Positions 36,459 to 45,233 of a stretch of 64,000 nucleotides of DNA are shown here, piece after piece. The notes beneath the pieces were generated by a model. The model saw nothing but the letters and a program-made list of their open reading frames with translations, searched no databases and had not been told where the DNA came from. Where the stretch lies: NCBI GenBank assembly GCA_947495915.1, contig CANMAW010000008.1:62001-126000 (forward strand), read 5' to 3'. The stretch comes from Maribacter algarum (ex Lu et al. 2025) (nom. illeg.) (GTDB lineage: Bacteria; Bacteroidota; Bacteroidia; Flavobacteriales; Flavobacteriaceae). Made by a program: the position numbers and the translations under genes. How positions within the stretch are numbered: position 1 is the first letter of the stretch; every line of letters starts with the position of its first letter.

Positions 36459-38141
36459 TTAATTCTTATAATTTTCGGGGATTGTTCTAACCTGTGTTAC
36501 TTTCTCAAAAGCAGCACCCATACGCAGTAATTCAGCCTCAGTAAAGGGCTTACCAATAAAGGTTAGACTGACAGGTTCACCAGATGTTTTGTAACCCATA
36601 GGTACCGTTAATGCCGGATATTTTGCCACAGCGGCGTAACCCGCATGGTAATTATTGATTGATAAAATAGCATCTAGCTGATATGTATTCATTGCGGTAT
36701 CAAAAAAGGTACGGCCATTTTGCTCTAATCTAGATTTTATTTCTTCGAAACCTTTTTCAGTAGTTGAATCTGCAAGTATCCCTTCAAACAATGCTTGTCC
36801 GTAGGGAATACGAGTTACAGAATCTTTGCTATTGAACTCAACCGCATCTGCTACTGATCTAATAGTCACCTCTTCAGAATTTTTTACATGCGCCTTCAAA
36901 TATTGGGGAAGATCATTACGCATATCAATATTTAAAATACTGAGAAAACCATCCATAGCAACTTCAGGAGGGGTAAACGTAATCACCTCAGCCCCAAGTT
37001 CTTTTAACTTTTCTACGGATTTTTTATAGATGGAGTCACTATCTAAAAGCGATTGAATCGCACCTAATCGCAGCTCTGTACAAGGCGTGGGGTGCAACCC
37101 CGCAGATAGAATACCGGGATACTCGTTTGCAACAGATTTTGAATCTACCGAATCTTTACCCATCATGGCCGATAATAAAATGGCATTATCCATTACATTG
37201 CGCGTCATAGGTCCTGGCGTATCTAAGGTGCTCGATATTGGCACTATTCCTGTTCTACTTAATAATCCGATCGTTGGTTTTAAGCCGACTACCGAATTTT
37301 GACTACTCGGCGATAAAATTGAACCTGATGTTTCAGTACCTACTGCGGCAACCGCATAACTCGCCGCCATCGCCGTACCACTGCCTGAACTAGAACCACC
37401 AGTTTCAAAAATACGTCTTCCGTAGGGGTTGAGGGTTTGCCCCCCAACTGCACTATATCCAACCGGACAACCACTGCATAAAAAATATGCCCACTCACTT
37501 AAATTTACTTTTCCCAAAATTAAAGCGCCGTTTGCTTTGAGTCGCTCTACAATAAAAGAATCATCAACCGCATTGTCTAGTAATGCTATAGAACCCGCTG
37601 TAGTATTCATGCCTGATGTATTGATATTGTCTTTCAATAAAATTGGCATGCCATAAATAGGATGTTTCCATCGAGGGGCCAGCCCCTTTGCAACTAAATC
37701 ATCTAAAGCTCTTGCTTGATCTACGACCTCTTTATTTAGTGCAATTACCGTATTTAAGGTAGACGTGTTGTCTATTTCATATTTATAAATTCGATATAAG
37801 AAAAATAAGGTGAGTTCTTCATAGCTCAAATTACCTTGTTCAATCTCATATTTAATATCAAAAATACTCCGTTCTAAAACCAATGGCTTAATACGCTCAT
37901 AGGTAGTTTCATCAAACTTCGAGACTTCTGCATGTAGCGGGAGAAACACTTCGTTCTTATTCAAGACTTTTGATTGAATTAGCTTGTACCGCATGCGCGC
38001 CACCTCATGATCTTGATTTGCTAAAACCTCTATAGAATCGTTATAGGGTTGCCACAACACCACTTCATTTTGTTGTTGCGTACTATTTTGTTTACAAGAA
38101 ATAGCGATTATGAAGCAAATCAGTAGAAATATTCTTTTCAT
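36459..38141 (-). CDS. Amidase-signature family lipoprotein
   Basis: A 560-residue exported hydrolase with lipobox AISC (Cys16). The Ser-Ser-Lys triad is visible: Lys170 in GMPILLKDNI, the cis-Ser in the glycine/serine-rich TGGSSSGSG loop (about residue 251), and the nucleophile Ser274 in GTETSGSI. The rest (VGLKPTIGLLSRTGIVPIS, DTPGPMTRNV) is typical of the family. Relatives hydrolyse linear amides or act in GatCAB; an envelope lipoprotein form is more likely a scavenging amidase. It starts 1 bp after the DUF2911 gene stop, so they form an operon. Confidence 0.92.
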   Translation of the reverse strand: MKRIFLLICFIIAISCKQNSTQQQNEVVLWQPYNDSIEVLANQDHEVARMRYKLIQSKVLNKNEVFLPLHAEVSKFDETTYERIKPLVLERSIFDIKYEIEQGNLSYEELTLFFLYRIYKYEIDNTSTLNTVIALNKEVVDQARALDDLVAKGLAPRWKHPIYGMPILLKDNINTSGMNTTAGSIALLDNAVDDSFIVERLKANGALILGKVNLSEWAYFLCSGCPVGYSAVGGQTLNPYGRRIFETGGSSSGSGTAMAASYAVAAVGTETSGSILSPSSQNSVVGLKPTIGLLSRTGIVPISSTLDTPGPMTRNVMDNAILLSAMMGKDSVDSKSVANEYPGILSAGLHPTPCTELRLGAIQSLLDSDSIYKKSVEKLKELGAEVITFTPPEVAMDGFLSILNIDMRNDLPQYLKAHVKNSEEVTIRSVADAVEFNSKDSVTRIPYGQALFEGILADSTTEKGFEEIKSRLEQNGRTFFDTAMNTYQLDAILSINNYHAGYAAVAKYPALTVPMGYKTSGEPVSLTFIGKPFTEAELLRMGAAFEKVTQVRTIPENYKN

Positions 38142-38142
38142 C

Positions 38143-39009
38143 CTATTCGTTTTTTTCTTTAAGCAATCGTGTCCACATGGAAATGTTCTTTTGATTCATG
38201 CGTACAAATTCATCTTTGTCTTCTTTTTGAGCTAATTCCAACGATTTTTTAGCAGCAATTATAGCTAATTCGTAATGACCTAAAGCTGCCTCCGCAAGCG
38301 ATTTAACCCTGTAAAAATAATAGGTATCACCTGCTAATTCAATTGCTTTTTTCAAATACTCAATCGCTAATTGGTGTTTGATTTGTTCTTCAACATAATA
38401 ACGTGCCACTTCATAATAGGTTTGTGCGGTAACATCATTTTGCAATTTTTCTTGGATTAGTTTTTCCATGATTTTGCCAGTCTTCACTTGTATGGGTATT
38501 GTTACACTGGTGTTGGCCCAATGAATTATCAAATTGGTGCTATCATGTGTCAACTTATCAAAATAGATCGATAAATTTTCATGAAACTTGGCTTCTCTTT
38601 GAGGTATTACTTGAATACGAAATACATCTTCTTCAGGGTTGTATTTTTTTCGCCCATCACCCCAATGCGAGATATTCTTATGAAAGATAATTTGCCACTG
38701 CTCTTTACTTGGAAAGGCATATAAAGCATAGGTACCTTTCTCTAGAGTATTGTCTTTAATTACTACATCGGCATCAACAGTTACTTTTGTTGACTCATTG
38801 GCCCCTACCCGCCATATTCTACCGTATGGTACCAATTCACCAAAAATCTCACGACCTCGAACTGCTGGTCTTGAATAAGAAATGGTGATTTTAGAAAGTC
38901 CAACTTCTTGTTCAATTGTAGCTGCCGGACTCACTTTTGGATGCCTTAATTGTGCACTTCCAAACTGGATAATGAACAGAAAAAATAGAATAACACCCTG
39001 TTTATTCAT
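38143..39009 (-). CDS. DUF2911 secreted protein with TPR-like C-terminus
   Basis: 288 residues. A signal peptide ending in FGSAQ is followed by the DUF2911 domain (about 20-170): RHPKVSPAATIEQEVG, ISYSRPAVRGREIFG, LVPYGRIWRVGANESTKVT and KGTYALYAFP. Residues about 185-285 form two or three TPR-like helical repeats (AIEYLKKAIELAGDTYYFYRVKSLAEAALGHYELAIIAAKKSLELA). Function unknown, periplasmic. It is co-transcribed with the amidase (1 bp gap). Confidence 0.88.
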   Translation of the reverse strand: MNKQGVILFFLFIIQFGSAQLRHPKVSPAATIEQEVGLSKITISYSRPAVRGREIFGELVPYGRIWRVGANESTKVTVDADVVIKDNTLEKGTYALYAFPSKEQWQIIFHKNISHWGDGRKKYNPEEDVFRIQVIPQREAKFHENLSIYFDKLTHDSTNLIIHWANTSVTIPIQVKTGKIMEKLIQEKLQNDVTAQTYYEVARYYVEEQIKHQLAIEYLKKAIELAGDTYYFYRVKSLAEAALGHYELAIIAAKKSLELAQKEDKDEFVRMNQKNISMWTRLLKEKNE

Positions 39010-39054
39010 ATGATGTTCGAATTTTAAAAAAATGCAAAAACTATTTGAAGTTTA

Positions 39055-39399
39055 CTAGCTTCCATATGGGTTATGATACATAATGAAGCTATACAACCTG
39101 CTACCAAAAAGAAAATACAATAAAGAAACAACAACAAGTAAAAAAACTACTGTTTTATGATACCTATTAGTTAAAATTGCTCTAGCAGCTGCTATAAAAA
39201 TAGTGAGAAAAAAAGGCACAAGAAAATACAGAGGAAAAGCTACATAATCAACTAAAGCCTCTGGCAACAACGTACTTTGTGTTAAATTAAGGTAACTCGT
39301 AACAAAAGAAAAAATAAGATATACCAGTTGCAATAAAGAATAAAAGAGTACCAAAATCATTGAAATTCTCAATGTTCTAGGACTATCAAGCACTTTCAT
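39055..39399 (-). CDS. Hypothetical three-helix membrane protein
   Basis: 114 residues with three hydrophobic segments (MILVLFYSLLQLVYLIFSFV, YVAFPLYFLVPFFLTIFIAAARAIL, VFLLVVVSLLYFLFGS). I do not recognise the family. It starts 4 bp after the ftsY stop on the same strand and is probably the last gene of the ftsY transcript. Confidence 0.7.
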   Translation of the reverse strand: MKVLDSPRTLRISMILVLFYSLLQLVYLIFSFVTSYLNLTQSTLLPEALVDYVAFPLYFLVPFFLTIFIAAARAILTNRYHKTVVFLLVVVSLLYFLFGSRLYSFIMYHNPYGS

Positions 39400-39403
39400 T
39401 TAT

Positions 39404-40360
39404 CTAGACCTTAAAAAAAGAATCAACGAATTCATGTTTATTAAAAACCTGTAAATCTTCAATGCCCTCACCTACGCCAATATATTTTACAGGAATTTGA
39501 AACTGATCTGAAATTCCGATTACTACCCCACCTTTAGCAGTTCCATCCAATTTAGTAACCGCCAACGATGTAACTTCTGTAGCCTTTGTAAACTGCTTGG
39601 CTTGTTCAAATGCATTTTGACCTGTAGAACCATCTAATACTAACAACACATCATGTGGTGTATGGTCAACAACCTTTTGCATAACACGTTTAATTTTAGA
39701 GAGCTCATTCATTAAATTCACTTTATTGTGTAATCTCCCTGCGGTATCAATAATAACAACATCAGCATCTTGAGTAATTGCCGAACTCAAGGTATCAAAA
39801 GCTACTGATGCCGGATCACTGCCCATACTTTGCTTAACAATTGGAATATCTACTCGATCTGCCCATACTTGCAGTTGATCAATTGCAGCAGCTCTAAAGG
39901 TGTCGGCAGCACCTAAGACCACTTTATGTCCTTGTTTTTTAAATTGATAGGCTAATTTACCTATGGTGGTTGTTTTACCAACACCATTTACCCCAACTAC
40001 CATTATCACATAGGGTTTTTTATCATTAGGAATAGAAAACTCAACCGCTTCACCCACATGAGTTTCAGAAAGCAAACCAGCAATTTCTTCACGCAAAATC
40101 ACATTCAACTCATCGGTACCAACATATTTATCTTTCGAAACTCGCGCTTCAATACGATCAATAATTTTTAAGGTAGTCTCTACACCCACATCTGAGGAAA
40201 CCAACACTTCCTCCAAATTATCTAAAACATCATCATCAACCTTTGACTTGCCTGCAACAGCTTTTGTCATTTTAGCAAAAAAGCTTGTTTTACTTTTCTC
40301 TAAACCTTTATCTAAAGTTTCCTTTTTCTTTGATGAAAATATATTTTTAAATAAACTCAT
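39404..40360 (-). CDS. ftsY: Signal recognition particle receptor FtsY
   Basis: The GTPase that docks SRP-bound ribosomes at the inner membrane. 318 residues from the ATG at 40360 (MSLFKNIFSSKKKETLDK). The short basic N-terminus replaces the long acidic A domain of E. coli, as usual in Bacteroidota. The NG domain shows G1 GVNGVGKTTTIGKLA, DTAGRLHNK, TKLDGTAKGG and the final GEGIEDLQVF. A start at 40384 is rejected because it falls inside the -7 box at 40382-40389. The preceding ribosomal-protein cluster ends in a terminator, so ftsY has its own promoter. Confidence 0.97.
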   Translation of the reverse strand: MSLFKNIFSSKKKETLDKGLEKSKTSFFAKMTKAVAGKSKVDDDVLDNLEEVLVSSDVGVETTLKIIDRIEARVSKDKYVGTDELNVILREEIAGLLSETHVGEAVEFSIPNDKKPYVIMVVGVNGVGKTTTIGKLAYQFKKQGHKVVLGAADTFRAAAIDQLQVWADRVDIPIVKQSMGSDPASVAFDTLSSAITQDADVVIIDTAGRLHNKVNLMNELSKIKRVMQKVVDHTPHDVLLVLDGSTGQNAFEQAKQFTKATEVTSLAVTKLDGTAKGGVVIGISDQFQIPVKYIGVGEGIEDLQVFNKHEFVDSFFKV

Positions 40361-40381
40361 AATAGTCTTAAACGCTTTGTT

Positions 40382-40389
40382 CAAAGATA
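40382..40389 (-). promoter_or_regulatory. -7 promoter box of ftsY
   Basis: TATCTTTG on the minus strand, an exact consensus match, 21 nt before the ftsY ATG. Confidence 0.6.
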
Positions 40390-40434
40390 GAGAACTTGCA
40401 GCTATTTTTTCTTATAGATCATTGTATTGCAACG

Positions 40435-40466
40435 AAAAAAGCCTCTTTCAAACGAAAGAGGCTTTT
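40435..40466 (-). terminator. Terminator of the rpmB-rpmG-DUF4295 operon
   Basis: AGCCTCTTTC and GAAAGAGGCT form a perfect stem with an AAAC loop, flanked by A and T runs on both sides. On the minus strand it lies about 25 bp after the DUF4295 stop. Confidence 0.88.
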
Positions 40467-40489
40467 GTACTATATTGATCTATAGTTAA

Positions 40490-40642
40490 TTATTTCTTGG
40501 CGATCCACTCATTTACAGCTTCTGGCGCCATTACAGACTCAACAAAAGTATAGGCTCCACTTTTTGGAGATTTTACCATTTTAATAGCCTTGGTCAATCT
40601 TTTAGAACTTGTTTGTAAACTTGCTACGGTCTTCTTTGCCAT
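40490..40642 (-). CDS. DUF4295 small ribosome-cluster protein
   Basis: A 50-residue basic protein (MAKKTVASLQTSSKRLTKAI...ending VNEWIAKK). This is the DUF4295 family found in Bacteroidota directly after the genes for L28 and L33, exactly its position here (39 bp after rpmG). Its constant place suggests a ribosome-associated protein, but no activity can be read from sequence. Confidence 0.92.
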   Translation of the reverse strand: MAKKTVASLQTSSKRLTKAIKMVKSPKSGAYTFVESVMAPEAVNEWIAKK

Positions 40643-40681
40643 GATTAATATGCTTTAGCTTCATTTCTGCGAGTGCAGAAA

Positions 40682-40864
40682 TTATTTAATTTCTTTATGA
40701 ACGGTCATGCGCTTCAAAATAGGATTGAATTTTTTGATTTCCATCCTTTCTGGCGTGTTCTTCTTATTTTTAGTAGTAATGTACCGTGAAGTACCTGGTT
40801 GCCCAGACTCTTTGTGCTCTGTACATTCTAAAATAACCTGAATTCTGTTTCCTTTTTTTGCCAT
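40682..40864 (-). CDS. rpmG: 50S ribosomal protein L33
   Basis: A 60-residue protein with the L33 pattern ([45 protein letters not shown]). It has a single cysteine and no CxxC pairs, so it is the zinc-independent (C-) form. It sits 22 bp after rpmB and 39 bp before the DUF4295 gene in one operon. Confidence 0.97.
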   Translation of the reverse strand: MAKKGNRIQVILECTEHKESGQPGTSRYITTKNKKNTPERMEIKKFNPILKRMTVHKEIK

Positions 40865-40886
40865 TGTAACCTTAATATTTTGAAGA

Positions 40887-41123
40887 CTATTTCAACACTC
40901 CTTGAGCTTTCGCCTCTTTCAACACTGCTGAAATTCCTTTTTTGTTGATAATTTTTAATCCCTTCGCAGAAACTTTTAAAGTTACCCAACGATCTTCTTC
41001 AGGAATGTAAAAACGCTTCTTAGAAAGATTTACGTTAAACCTTCTTCTTGTTTTATTGATAGAGAAAGAAACATTGTTACCGAACATCGCTTTCTTTCCA
41101 GTAATTTCACAAACTTTTGACAT
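40887..41123 (-). CDS. rpmB: 50S ribosomal protein L28
   Basis: A 78-residue protein with the L28 signature ([59 protein letters not shown]). It is the first gene of the rpmB-rpmG-DUF4295 operon and has a complete-looking promoter upstream. Length is normal. Confidence 0.97.
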   Translation of the reverse strand: MSKVCEITGKKAMFGNNVSFSINKTRRRFNVNLSKKRFYIPEEDRWVTLKVSAKGLKIINKKGISAVLKEAKAQGVLK

Positions 41124-41146
41124 TACGCTGATTTTTTTACAGGCTG

Positions 41147-41178
41147 CAAATTTATATCTTTTTTATCGTACCTACAAA
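41147..41178 (-). promoter_or_regulatory. Promoter of the rpmB operon
   Basis: On the minus strand TTTG (41175-41178) is followed after about 20 bp by TAAATTTG (41147-41154). Both elements match the Bacteroidota consensus. The -7 box lies 23 nt before the rpmB ATG. Confidence 0.72.
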
Positions 41179-41186
41179 ATTCTTAT

Positions 41187-42437
41187 TCAGAATTTTAAAA
41201 TTTCTTTTTGCAGCAACTCAAAAGCCTTGTTCACAGACTTTTGAACGATACGATTGCGGTGTTTTCCCATCATGAATTTATCGGCATAAACCCCATTAGG
41301 AGTAGCAATAGCAATATACACCGTACCCACCTCTGCATTTGAATCACCTTTTGTTGGCCCGGCGTTTCCTGTTGTAGCTATTGCAAAATCTGTTTTCAAT
41401 ATTTTTTTTACATTTTCAGCCATAGCTTTGGCAACTGCTTCACTTACTACGGAGTGTTTTTCAATAACGGATTCAGAAACGTGCAAAACATTAATTTTAG
41501 CCTCTGTAGCGTAACTGACCACACTACCTTTAAAATAGGAAGATGCTCCAGCCAAAGCAGTAATCTTTTGGGCTATTTTACCTCCGGTACAACTCTCAGC
41601 GGTTGCTAAGGTTAGTCCTTTTTGTGTAAAAAGTTTAGCTACTACTTCTTCAATGCTCTCATCATCTTCAATACCATAGACGATATCACCTATCAACGGA
41701 TATAATTTTTCCATTTCAGCATCTACCGCTTTCAGCAGCACTTCTTTATCTGCTCCTTTTGCTGTAAGTCGTAATCGTACTTTTCCCAAATTTGGCAAAT
41801 ATGCCAACTTAATAAAGTTGGGTAAACTATTTTCCCAATCTTCTATTTTTTCAGCTATTGCACTTTCTCCCAAACCGTAAGTTACGAGGGTTTTATGAAC
41901 TATATGTGGACGCTCAAATGTAGCTGCTATTTTAGGAATTACGTGAGCGGTTATTAAATTTTTCATTTCAAAAGGCACTCCTGGAAGCGACACATATACA
42001 ATGTCCTCTTCATAAAACCACATACCTGGCGCCGTACCAAATTCATTATGCAAAGCAGTTGCTTTTGAAGGAATTAAAGCCTGATCTCTATTGATATCAG
42101 AAATCTGGGTTGTGGTAATGTATTTGGCAAAAAGTGCCTCTACATGCTCAAGTACTTCTTTATTGCGAACTAAGGTATCATCAAAATACTCACAAAAGGT
42201 ATGCTTGGTTATATCGTCTTTCGTTGGCCCTAGTCCTCCAGTAACTATAATTATATTTGCCCGTTGTTTTGCTTCGGAAAGTGCATTTAGAATATGTGTT
42301 CGATCATCTTGTATCGAAGTTATTTGATAAACCGATACTCCAATCTTATTTAATTCTTTGGCAATAAAAGCAGAATTGGTATCCACAATTTGTCCAATAA
42401 GAATTTCATCGCCAATGGTGATTATTTCAGCAAGCAT
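41187..42437 (-). CDS. cinA: CinA family competence/damage-inducible protein
   Basis: A 416-residue cytoplasmic protein in two domains. Residues 1-170 are the MoaB/MogA-like domain ([49 protein letters not shown]), linked to NAD/ADP-ribose pyrophosphatase activity in relatives. The C-terminal 150 residues are the PncC domain ([46 protein letters not shown]), a nicotinamide-mononucleotide deamidase. It lies 11 bp after the Hpt gene and probably forms an operon with Hpt and the FAH hydrolase. Confidence 0.95.
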   Translation of the reverse strand: MLAEIITIGDEILIGQIVDTNSAFIAKELNKIGVSVYQITSIQDDRTHILNALSEAKQRANIIIVTGGLGPTKDDITKHTFCEYFDDTLVRNKEVLEHVEALFAKYITTTQISDINRDQALIPSKATALHNEFGTAPGMWFYEEDIVYVSLPGVPFEMKNLITAHVIPKIAATFERPHIVHKTLVTYGLGESAIAEKIEDWENSLPNFIKLAYLPNLGKVRLRLTAKGADKEVLLKAVDAEMEKLYPLIGDIVYGIEDDESIEEVVAKLFTQKGLTLATAESCTGGKIAQKITALAGASSYFKGSVVSYATEAKINVLHVSESVIEKHSVVSEAVAKAMAENVKKILKTDFAIATTGNAGPTKGDSNAEVGTVYIAIATPNGVYADKFMMGKHRNRIVQKSVNKAFELLQKEILKF

Positions 42438-42448
42438 GAAATAAAGGA

Positions 42449-42787
42449 TTAAAGGTTGAAGTCGTTCTTTAATTCTGCCACCACCTGCTCTATATCTTTT
42501 TTAAGATTTGGAAACACACTTTGTATTTCAGACATGTTGGCTTCACTCTTACCTAATGTTTCAATTTCTAAAGCTGCTGCACGCGTTTGCTCCATTCCTA
42601 ACAGATCTACATTCGGCTTAATTTTATGCGCTAACTGATATACCAACTCGTAATCACCGGCTGCTAGGGCTTTTTCTAAACCTTCTAAATCTACCGGTAC
42701 TTCTTCTAAAAAGACTGATATTACAGAGTTGATGAAATCTTCATCACCTTCAGCCATTTCATTTATTTTATCTAAACTGTATATCAT
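42449..42787 (-). CDS. Stand-alone Hpt (histidine phosphotransfer) domain protein
   Basis: A 112-residue four-helix Hpt protein. The phospho-acceptor histidine is in [17 protein letters not shown] (about residue 54). No histidine kinase or response regulator is nearby. It overlaps the FAH hydrolase gene by 1 bp and precedes cinA by 11 bp, so it is transcribed with metabolic genes. It presumably relays phosphate for a hybrid kinase encoded elsewhere. Confidence 0.88.
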   Translation of the reverse strand: MIYSLDKINEMAEGDEDFINSVISVFLEEVPVDLEGLEKALAAGDYELVYQLAHKIKPNVDLLGMEQTRAAALEIETLGKSEANMSEIQSVFPNLKKDIEQVVAELKNDFNL

Positions 42788-43398
42788 TACTTAATTTTAA
42801 CCGTAAATAGTTGTTGATCTTCTAGAACACCGGTAAGATAATCATTTGGCACAATTTTACCAACACCAGCAGGAGTTCCTGTAAAAATAACATCTCCTTT
42901 TTTAAGTGTGAAAAATGTTGAAACATAAGAAATCAGCTCATCAATCTTCCATAACATAAAACTTGTGTTTCCTTTTTGAACGACTTCTTCGTTCTTAGTT
43001 AATTGAAAATTAATGTTATTAATATCATTAAACTCCGTTTTATTCACCCATTCTCCGATAACTGTCGCGCCATCAAATCCCTTTGCTTTTTCCCAAGGCA
43101 ATCCTTTTTCTTTAAGTTTTGATTGCAAATCTCGAGCAGTAAAATCAATTCCTAATCCCAATTCATCATAATAATTAGGTGCGAATTTCGAATCAATATG
43201 TTTACCAACCTTTTTAATTTTAACCAAAACTTCAACTTCATAATGCACATCATTAGAAAACTCTGGTATATAGAAGTCTTGCTCTTTTGGTAATACCGAG
43301 GAATCAGGTTTAATAAAAACCACCGGTTCTACTGGTCGTTCATTGGCCAGTTCTTCAATATGGGCCGTATAATTTCTTCCTATACAGATTATTTTCAT
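42787..43398 (-). CDS. Fumarylacetoacetate hydrolase family protein
   Basis: A 203-residue FAH-fold hydrolase/decarboxylase. Metal-binding residues are in VHYEVEVLVKI (Glu-x-Glu) and GIDFTARDLQ, and the closing motif is GDVIFTGTPAGVGKI. This short form resembles the acylpyruvate hydrolase/oxaloacetate decarboxylase group. The start (MKIICIGRNYTAHIEEL) is the usual one. It shares 1 bp with the Hpt gene downstream. Substrate not determined. Confidence 0.92.
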   Translation of the reverse strand: MKIICIGRNYTAHIEELANERPVEPVVFIKPDSSVLPKEQDFYIPEFSNDVHYEVEVLVKIKKVGKHIDSKFAPNYYDELGLGIDFTARDLQSKLKEKGLPWEKAKGFDGATVIGEWVNKTEFNDINNINFQLTKNEEVVQKGNTSFMLWKIDELISYVSTFFTLKKGDVIFTGTPAGVGKIVPNDYLTGVLEDQQLFTVKIK

Positions 43399-43456
43399 GT
43401 GATAACCTTTTACTATTCAAAAATCGATTTAGTATCAATGCCTACGTTAAACGTTT

Positions 43457-44365
43457 TTATTCTTTTTTTAGTTTTAACGAAATCGCCGGTATAAAGTTTC
43501 TGTCATTATTTCGTGATTTCACTTTAAAATCTGTCCATTCACCCATACCATAAATCATAACTTTATAATTTTGGTTTCTGGTATACATACCTGCAAAGGT
43601 TGGCGCGAATCGGTCTTCAATTACATTTTTATTATCAATAGGATGCACCTCGGTTTGCATATACCAATTACTGGGTATAAACAACCACTCAAGGCCAACG
43701 TAAATACCATCACTTGGAATTTCAATATTCAAAGAATTCAAATCAAGAGAAACAAAGTCTTTTTCAACATCATGCTCTAAAACAAAACTTTTTCTTAAGA
43801 GGTCTTTATTTGGTTTTTTTGTTTTTGAGTCAACATCATAAATGCGAATTCTAAATTTTGATTGCGTTCTTTTAAATTTTTCTGTCTTATTTAAGAATAC
43901 AGTAACCTTTTCTAAATACTTTTTCTGAGCTCCGATATTAGGAAAATATAAAGCCAGAACCCATGGTGTTACTGAAGATGAAAAACCACTAGTTATACTA
44001 TTACTAGCAATCGGATTCAGTACATACGAATCTCCGAGTGACTCACTCACCACCACTTCATCTAATTCAAATGATTCTTCAACCATTTCGAAACGTTTGG
44101 CTTCAAAAATTTGCTTAGCAACCACAATCGTGTCTTTATACCCTAAAGAAGAAATATGAACTTTTCTTTCTAAATATGGTTGGGGCAAATCCATAAAAAA
44201 ATGACCTTCTTCATCGGTAGAGGTGCCTTTTAAGGTATTTAGAAAACTCAGATTGACATACGGAATTGGGGCTTTGGTTTTATGATCATAAACATGACCT
44301 TCAAATAACACCTCTTGCGCATGCACCTGAAAAGCAACTAATAGGGGGAATATTAGGTTTTTCAT
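43457..44365 (-). CDS. Carboxypeptidase-like regulatory domain secreted protein
   Basis: 302 residues. After a signal peptide (MKNLIFPLLVAFQVHAQ) comes a CarboxypepD_reg-like domain (about 18-100: FEGHVYDHKTKAPIPYVNLSF, GTSTDEEGHFFMDLP, VHISSLGYKDTIV). It is followed by a beta-rich region of unknown type with no TonB plug or barrel. Its start is adjacent to the stop of the exonuclease gene (no spacer), suggesting co-transcription. Function unknown; envelope location inferred. Confidence 0.82.
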   Translation of the reverse strand: MKNLIFPLLVAFQVHAQEVLFEGHVYDHKTKAPIPYVNLSFLNTLKGTSTDEEGHFFMDLPQPYLERKVHISSLGYKDTIVVAKQIFEAKRFEMVEESFELDEVVVSESLGDSYVLNPIASNSITSGFSSSVTPWVLALYFPNIGAQKKYLEKVTVFLNKTEKFKRTQSKFRIRIYDVDSKTKKPNKDLLRKSFVLEHDVEKDFVSLDLNSLNIEIPSDGIYVGLEWLFIPSNWYMQTEVHPIDNKNVIEDRFAPTFAGMYTRNQNYKVMIYGMGEWTDFKVKSRNNDRNFIPAISLKLKKE

Positions 44366-45142
44366 TTAGCCAAGCTTATTATTTAATTTATTGAGTTTGA
44401 TTTGAGTTAATACTTTTTTAGTGAATAATGGAAAATCAGAATTCAAAATCCAACTGAAATATCCTGGTTCTTTTTCAAGAACATCATTTACTTTTTTGCC
44501 TTTGTGTTTACCAAAAGCAAAACTCTCATCATCATCATCATCCCAAACAATAAAGCCGGCGAAATCAACAGTGCGTTTATGAGAGGAAAATTCCGCAAGT
44601 TTCTTTACGTTATTTTCTAAATCTGAATAGCGATCTAATTGCGCTAAAAGCACCTCGTAAGTAGCATTAGTATCTGCCGCTGCACTATGCGCATCAGTCA
44701 AATCTTTATTACAATAAAATTTATACGCAGCCCCTAAAGTTCGCTTTTCCATTTTATGAAAAATCGTCTGAACATCAATCGAAACTGTATTTTTCATATC
44801 GAAATCTACATCTGCCCGAAGCATTTCTTCTGCCAATAAAGGAATATCAAAACGATCAGAATTAAAACCACCTAAATCACTATCTTTTATTAAGTTATAT
44901 ATTTCTTTAGATAATTCTTTGAATGTAGGCTCATTGGCCACTTTTTCGTTGGAAATACCGTGAATAGCAACCACTTCAGCAGGAATTTCAACCTCTGGAT
45001 TTACTAACCAAGTTTTACTTTCCTTATTTCCGTTCGGAAAAACTTTTAATACGGCAATTTCTACAATTCGATCTTTAGCCACATTGGTTCCTGTAGTTTC
45101 TAAATCAAAGAAACAAATAGGTCTGGTAAGTTTTAAATCCAT
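44366..45142 (-). CDS. DEDDh 3'-5' exonuclease (DNA polymerase III epsilon-like)
   Basis: 258 residues. The exonuclease motifs are FFDLETTGTN (ExoI), GFNSDRFDIPLL (ExoII) and HSAAADTNATYEVL (ExoIII, DEDDh type), with AIHGISNEKV between. The last 55 residues (FAFGKHKGKKVNDVLEKEPGYFSWIL) form a DUF3820-like C-terminal module seen in exodeoxyribonuclease X relatives. It likely acts in DNA repair or proofreading rather than as the main epsilon subunit. It has its own -7 box upstream. Confidence 0.92.
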   Translation of the reverse strand: MDLKLTRPICFFDLETTGTNVAKDRIVEIAVLKVFPNGNKESKTWLVNPEVEIPAEVVAIHGISNEKVANEPTFKELSKEIYNLIKDSDLGGFNSDRFDIPLLAEEMLRADVDFDMKNTVSIDVQTIFHKMEKRTLGAAYKFYCNKDLTDAHSAAADTNATYEVLLAQLDRYSDLENNVKKLAEFSSHKRTVDFAGFIVWDDDDDESFAFGKHKGKKVNDVLEKEPGYFSWILNSDFPLFTKKVLTQIKLNKLNNKLG

Positions 45143-45160
45143 CTATACAATAGTTTTATG

Positions 45161-45168
45161 CAAAGATA
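45161..45168 (-). promoter_or_regulatory. -7 promoter box of the exonuclease gene
   Basis: TATCTTTG on the minus strand, an exact consensus match, 18 nt before the ATG at 45142. Confidence 0.6.
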
Positions 45169-45233
45169 TATAGATGCTAGGTTTAATTAAGAAAACGAAC
45201 TACATTATTACCATAAAAGAGTTATAACACAAA

